From positions 7,068,001 to 7,132,000 of the forward strand of contig CM073518.1 in the NCBI GenBank assembly GCA_037074615.1: DNA of 64,000 nt, in the 5' to 3' direction. A program made the translations under genes and the position numbers. This document shows positions 60,520-64,000 of the stretch, in pieces. Under the pieces are notes generated by a model. That model had not been told where the DNA came from. It searched no databases and saw only the letters and a program-made list of their open reading frames with translations. This DNA is from Leucaena leucocephala (Eukaryota; Streptophyta; Magnoliopsida; Fabales; Fabaceae). How positions within the stretch are numbered: position 1 is the first letter of the stretch; the number at the start of each line of letters is the position of its first letter.

Positions 60520-61783
60520 TAGACCAGTATGCTGCGTGCTAGCTCCTCCTTGCCTCTCTGGTTCAATGTTATGCTTAAAACTGAAGGCTGGTACCCAATG
60601 GATTAGGATCTTGTGTGCATCAAGTGTGACAACATTTGCAGTGCGTTTGTTGTGATTCTTTCAATATTTTTTTAATTTATTTGAGATTTTTCATTCTGAC
60701 CCCATATTGTAATTTAGTTACCCAATGCCCACCATAAATCTGGTTCTTGGAACTTGAAAGCTTGATGAAGCACTCTGAAACTCACTACACCGCCCTCCCC
60801 AGTGACGCAAGTTTTCGTCTCTTGGCATGTTTTCCCCCCCTTGAGATCGGTCTCTTGATATGTACTTTCCTGTAACTAATCGATGCATTAATGCTTTTTT
60901 GGGCATTAACTGTGTTATTAGTAAGTTTTCCTCATTTACAGGCTGCGTTCTTCCTTATTTTTACTTTGTCTTCTACCATCGGTTGTATTTTTCCTTGTTC
61001 ACTACTAAATGAAAACAAAACAAGAGGCCTCATGAGTTAAACAGTTACAACTCCAGAGCAGAGCTCACATAAATGAAGCATCCTAGTCGTGTGAATGATG
61101 TTAAATCTTGAACCATAATCGCCCTGATACCAGAGTGTGGCAAATGATGCTTCACTTTGAGTTTTCATGTAGAAGTAATCCTATTTTTTAATTTTCAACA
61201 ATATGTATTAAAAAGATGAATATAGAAATTAAATATTGATTTTATATTGAGTAACATTTTTGTATGTAGAAATTAAATAAGATGTAAATGAACTGGGTGC
61301 TTGTGAAGAGATGCGAGACAGGTTGAGTTTTGTCTGGTAAATCATTTAAAAAAGAAAAAAGAAATTCTGAGCAATCGTCAGTTAAGTTATTATTGGTCAG
61401 AAGAGCGAAAATTACTCCATCATTAGCTGGCGATTCTTGAGCAGATAGAACTTCAAAAACGAATTGAAGCAGCAATAGATGCGATTATCATTATCATTAT
61501 CCACAGAAGTTCAGTTTCTAGTCGAAGAAATCACAGATATCACAATTTACAAGATCAATCTTTAACAAACTACGAGATCAAGCTTCCCCCAACTATTACA
61601 GTTCAAGCGTTTTTTGGGGCCAAACTATTACAGTTCAACTTCAAAGTTTAAACCCCACAACCATTAATCCACACCAGACCCGAGTCGGTCAACCCCTCTT
61701 TTGACCCGATCGGTACCCGTCAACACGATCCGGATCACATCTCTATCCACATATGTTATCTCCGGCGACCTTGGCGCCACAGA
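60520..61783. other. VPS18 / wound-protein intergenic region (convergent 3' ends)
   Basis: Contains the 3' untranslated sequences of two convergent genes. No further coding frame, RNA gene or repeat is apparent. The stretch 61,200-61,300 is AT-rich. Confidence 0.6.
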
Positions 61784-62062
61784 TCAGCCCTGACCCCAGC
61801 AATTTAAGTACATAACTTTCTCAAGAGAATCGTCGGCTTGCCTTCGCCGGGAATCGACATCACAGTTCTCCATGACTCCAGGAACATCCGATCCCATCAT
61901 ACCAGACAAAGGTCTAAGATCCGACGAGTCTCCGGCGGAGAACAACCTCGTCCGGTTTTGTTTAATGGACTTAAGGCCGGTCTTGCACTTGTGGCCGGGG
62001 TCCGTGTGGCCCTGTGCTACCGCCCCTGTCGCAGCCATCCAAACACGGCTCAGGTAACTCAT
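61784..62062 (-). CDS. Wound-responsive family protein (DUF3774)
   Basis: Uninterrupted 92-codon reading frame without introns. The N-terminus MSYLSRVWMAATGAVAQGHTD, the central DLRPLSGMMGSD, and the C-terminus RRRQADDSLEKVMYLNCWGQ are hallmarks of the plant wound-responsive (DUF3774) family; these are small proteins of about 80-95 residues, so the length is normal. The family is named for induction by wounding and other stresses; its biochemical role is not established. A hydrophobic N-terminal segment (residues 4-17) is typical but too short to call a membrane anchor with confidence. The start codon is the first ATG and matches the family start. It converges with VPS18. A TATA-like TTTAAATA lies about 105 bp upstream and five G-boxes lie 0.5-0.85 kb upstream. 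Confidence 0.92.
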   Translation of the reverse strand: MSYLSRVWMAATGAVAQGHTDPGHKCKTGLKSIKQNRTRLFSAGDSSDLRPLSGMMGSDVPGVMENCDVDSRRRQADDSLEKVMYLNCWGQG

Positions 62063-62165
62063 TTTTTACTTATCAAAGATTTCTTCACGAAAATAACCCG
62101 GAAATCGGAGAATATTGTTTCAGAATTCTAAGATTGAGAGTGCAAGAAGAGGGCGCAGACACTGT

Positions 62166-62173
62166 TATTTAAA
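62166..62173 (-). promoter_or_regulatory. TATA-like box of the wound-responsive gene
   Basis: The minus strand reads TTTAAATA about 104-111 bp before the ATG, which leaves room for a 5' leader of some 70-80 nt. Its position and orientation fit the gene; there is no transcript evidence. Confidence 0.45.
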
Positions 62174-62580
62174 GAGTAGATGAGAAATGAAGCACTCGCA
62201 AAGGCTGTGGTTGCTCCGGGATTAGGATAACGTGCGGTGGGGCCAACGTGTTTTTGGAGCTGTCCATGATTCCAAAGAAGGGAAATTATCTCGATATTAT
62301 CAAACTGAATGGATACGTGTACTATGCTTGATGAGATATGGCGAGAATATCAGAGAATCATAGTTTGAGGAGACAGATGGCGAGCTTATCCGAAGGGACG
62401 ATGATGACTCATCCGTACCTCACGCGCCCACAGCTACCCTAGTTTCTTCTGCAACTGGGTCCCATTCATTATTGGGCCAAAAAAAGCTCCCCCTCATTAT
62501 TATGGAGTACTGTACATGTCTAGGGGTAATTTTGTCTTTCTCCTGTTGTTAGGTTTGATGAGTCAGGTATGCGAACGTGA

Positions 62581-62902
62581 CACGTGGAATCCTAGGGGTT
62601 AGGCTTCTGAACCCGAGATGGGCTGGGGATGGGAGTCACGTGCGTTCACGTGAGTCATGGGGGATAAACTTTGTTAAGCATCAATTATACAACGGTTTAT
62701 ACAATTTTCCCCCAATCAACATAAGGGGTTATATTAATTCAAATTGTTGTTTTTTGTCAGACCTAGATACACTTATCGATGCATCGACGAAATTTAAGTT
62801 TTGTATAATTTGTCACGTGTATGATTATGAATATTACAGTTTTTTTTTTTTGTAGAAAATGTATGTTTTATATGAGCACACGGAATCATAAGTAGCCACG
62901 TG
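62581..62902. promoter_or_regulatory. Cluster of five G-box palindromes (CACGTG)
   Basis: CACGTG occurs at 62,581-62,586, 62,637-62,642, 62,647-62,652, 62,814-62,819 and 62,897-62,902. G-boxes bind bZIP and bHLH factors, including MYC2-type regulators of jasmonate and wound responses. The cluster is about 520-840 bp upstream of the wound-responsive gene start. A distal regulatory role is inferred. Confidence 0.6.
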
Positions 62903-64000
62903 GAGGGGAAGGAAACCATTGGTCAACAAGTGTTTTTTTTAGTAAAATTAAAAAAAAAATTAAGTTGACTCACAATCTAAAAATATAGTAAAATTATTTT
63001 TAAACGATATTAATATTAAATAAGATGAGTCGTCTATTATTTTTGAATGTAAATCTAAATATTTAAAATCTATGATATATTCTTAAATGCCATAATTAAA
63101 ATTAGTCCAATATGACAATATAAACGTGAAGAAAGCCATAAAACGGAAAGATGTGAGAGTAAGATGTTTTTTTTACTAATCACTTGTAACTTGTATCTTT
63201 TTATTAGGCAAATTATATTTGAGGTACATATTAAATTTGAATATCTACTCTTTTTAGTTGGTTGTAAATGTTTTTTTTTTGAGAAATTTTGTTGGAGGTA
63301 ATCCATCGTAGAGATATTAAATATGAATATTTTTTTTATAAGTTAAAAAAAATAAATTTAAATTTAAAAAATACATTTATTTAAAAAGATTTTAACTTTA
63401 ATACTCTTAGCTCGATACAGATTAAATTCAAGTGTATAATGATTTGGCGATACATCAAATTTACACCCAAAAAATTATTAAATACATATATCTTCTTAGA
63501 GATAATTATATTTAAAATATTATTAGATATTAAATATAAATATTTTTTTTAAAAATTAAATATTAATTTACTAGATAGTGAGATATTAACTATTCTGTAA
63601 AACCTAACTATATTGGTTATAGTAAGAATTTGTAAAAAGAGATGGTATACGTAAAATTCCAAAATCAGAAAGAAGTGATGGGATAGCTATTTGCTAATAT
63701 ATCTTGTAATGTAATAGACAGGGAGAGACAGCCACTGATTTATCTAGTTTTACGTTTTCGACTTAAAAGCTGCGTGTTCGATTAGCCGTTAGTTTCAAAA
63801 GAGAGCCCATTGGTTTTGTTCAGCTCCGAGAGGATGATTCTGAAGTTATAAACACATGGGCAACTAACTTCAGCCTCTTTTAAGTATAATATTATAGATT
63901 TGATCCAAGTCATATATATAAAAAAATTTATTAAAAAAAAATTCTACTTTAGTATTTTTTTTATTTAAAAAATATTAATTTTTAGTTATTAGTTAAAAAA
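62903..64000. other. AT-rich intergenic, no gene seen
   Basis: Long A/T runs and no frame with recognisable content. No terminal repeats or RNA gene were found before the window edge. Confidence 0.5.

Noticed and set aside
61838..62131. Forward-strand open frame of 97 codons
   Set aside because: It is the antisense shadow of the wound-responsive gene.
1..64000. CRISPR arrays, bacterial operons, tRNA or rRNA genes
   Set aside because: None seen. Repeats are explained by LTRs and short tandem arrays, and the gene structure is eukaryotic.

Overview
The window is plant nuclear DNA, most likely a eudicot. The evidence is a 23-exon VPS18 gene with GT-AG introns, a plant wound-responsive (DUF3774) gene, an AT-rich background, and a dense nest of plant LTR retrotransposons, Helitron and MITE sequences. 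There is no prokaryotic gene organisation. Coordinates were read by eye; repeat edges without a stated target-site duplication (TSD) may be off by several bases.

Left and centre (1-34,674): nested transposable elements. A decayed Tekay/Del-like Ty3/gypsy element (989-10,720) holds a reverse-strand solo LTR (4,011-7,400) and a copia LTR fragment. Next come a copia-like LTR (from 10,721), a reverse-strand Tekay LTR with primer-binding site and gag leader (12,111-15,467), and a reverse-strand copia LTR piece. A Ty3/gypsy pol relic (16,268-22,630) is split by two solo LTRs with exact TSDs (GTCAG, TTGAC). Its 3' LTR (22,683-31,092) is split by a copia solo LTR (TSD ATAAA), which itself contains two further solo LTRs, one of its own family. 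A broken Helitron helicase (about 32,120-34,373) ends at a CTAG terminus at 34,674.

Segmental duplication: two direct copies can be recognised. Copy A (about 25-988 plus 34,675-37,650) carries a truncated VPS18 pseudogene covering exons 1-10. Copy B (about 39,325-40,308 plus 42,727-49,000) carries the start of the intact VPS18. Copy A preserves the empty site of a 3.1 kb solo LTR that now ends 30 bp before the VPS18 start codon in copy B.

Right (45,981-62,902): VPS18 (989 aa, reading frame open through all 23 exons) encodes the RING-bearing core subunit of the HOPS/CORVET vacuolar tethering complexes. Its 17th intron holds a young 5.2 kb chromovirus (322 bp LTRs, TSD CAATT) whose gag-pol frame is interrupted by two TAG codons. 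Another intron holds a Stowaway MITE. Downstream, on the opposite strand, is a 92-aa wound-responsive gene with five CACGTG G-box palindromes within 322 bp of its upstream region. The last 1.1 kb is AT-rich with no gene that I can see.
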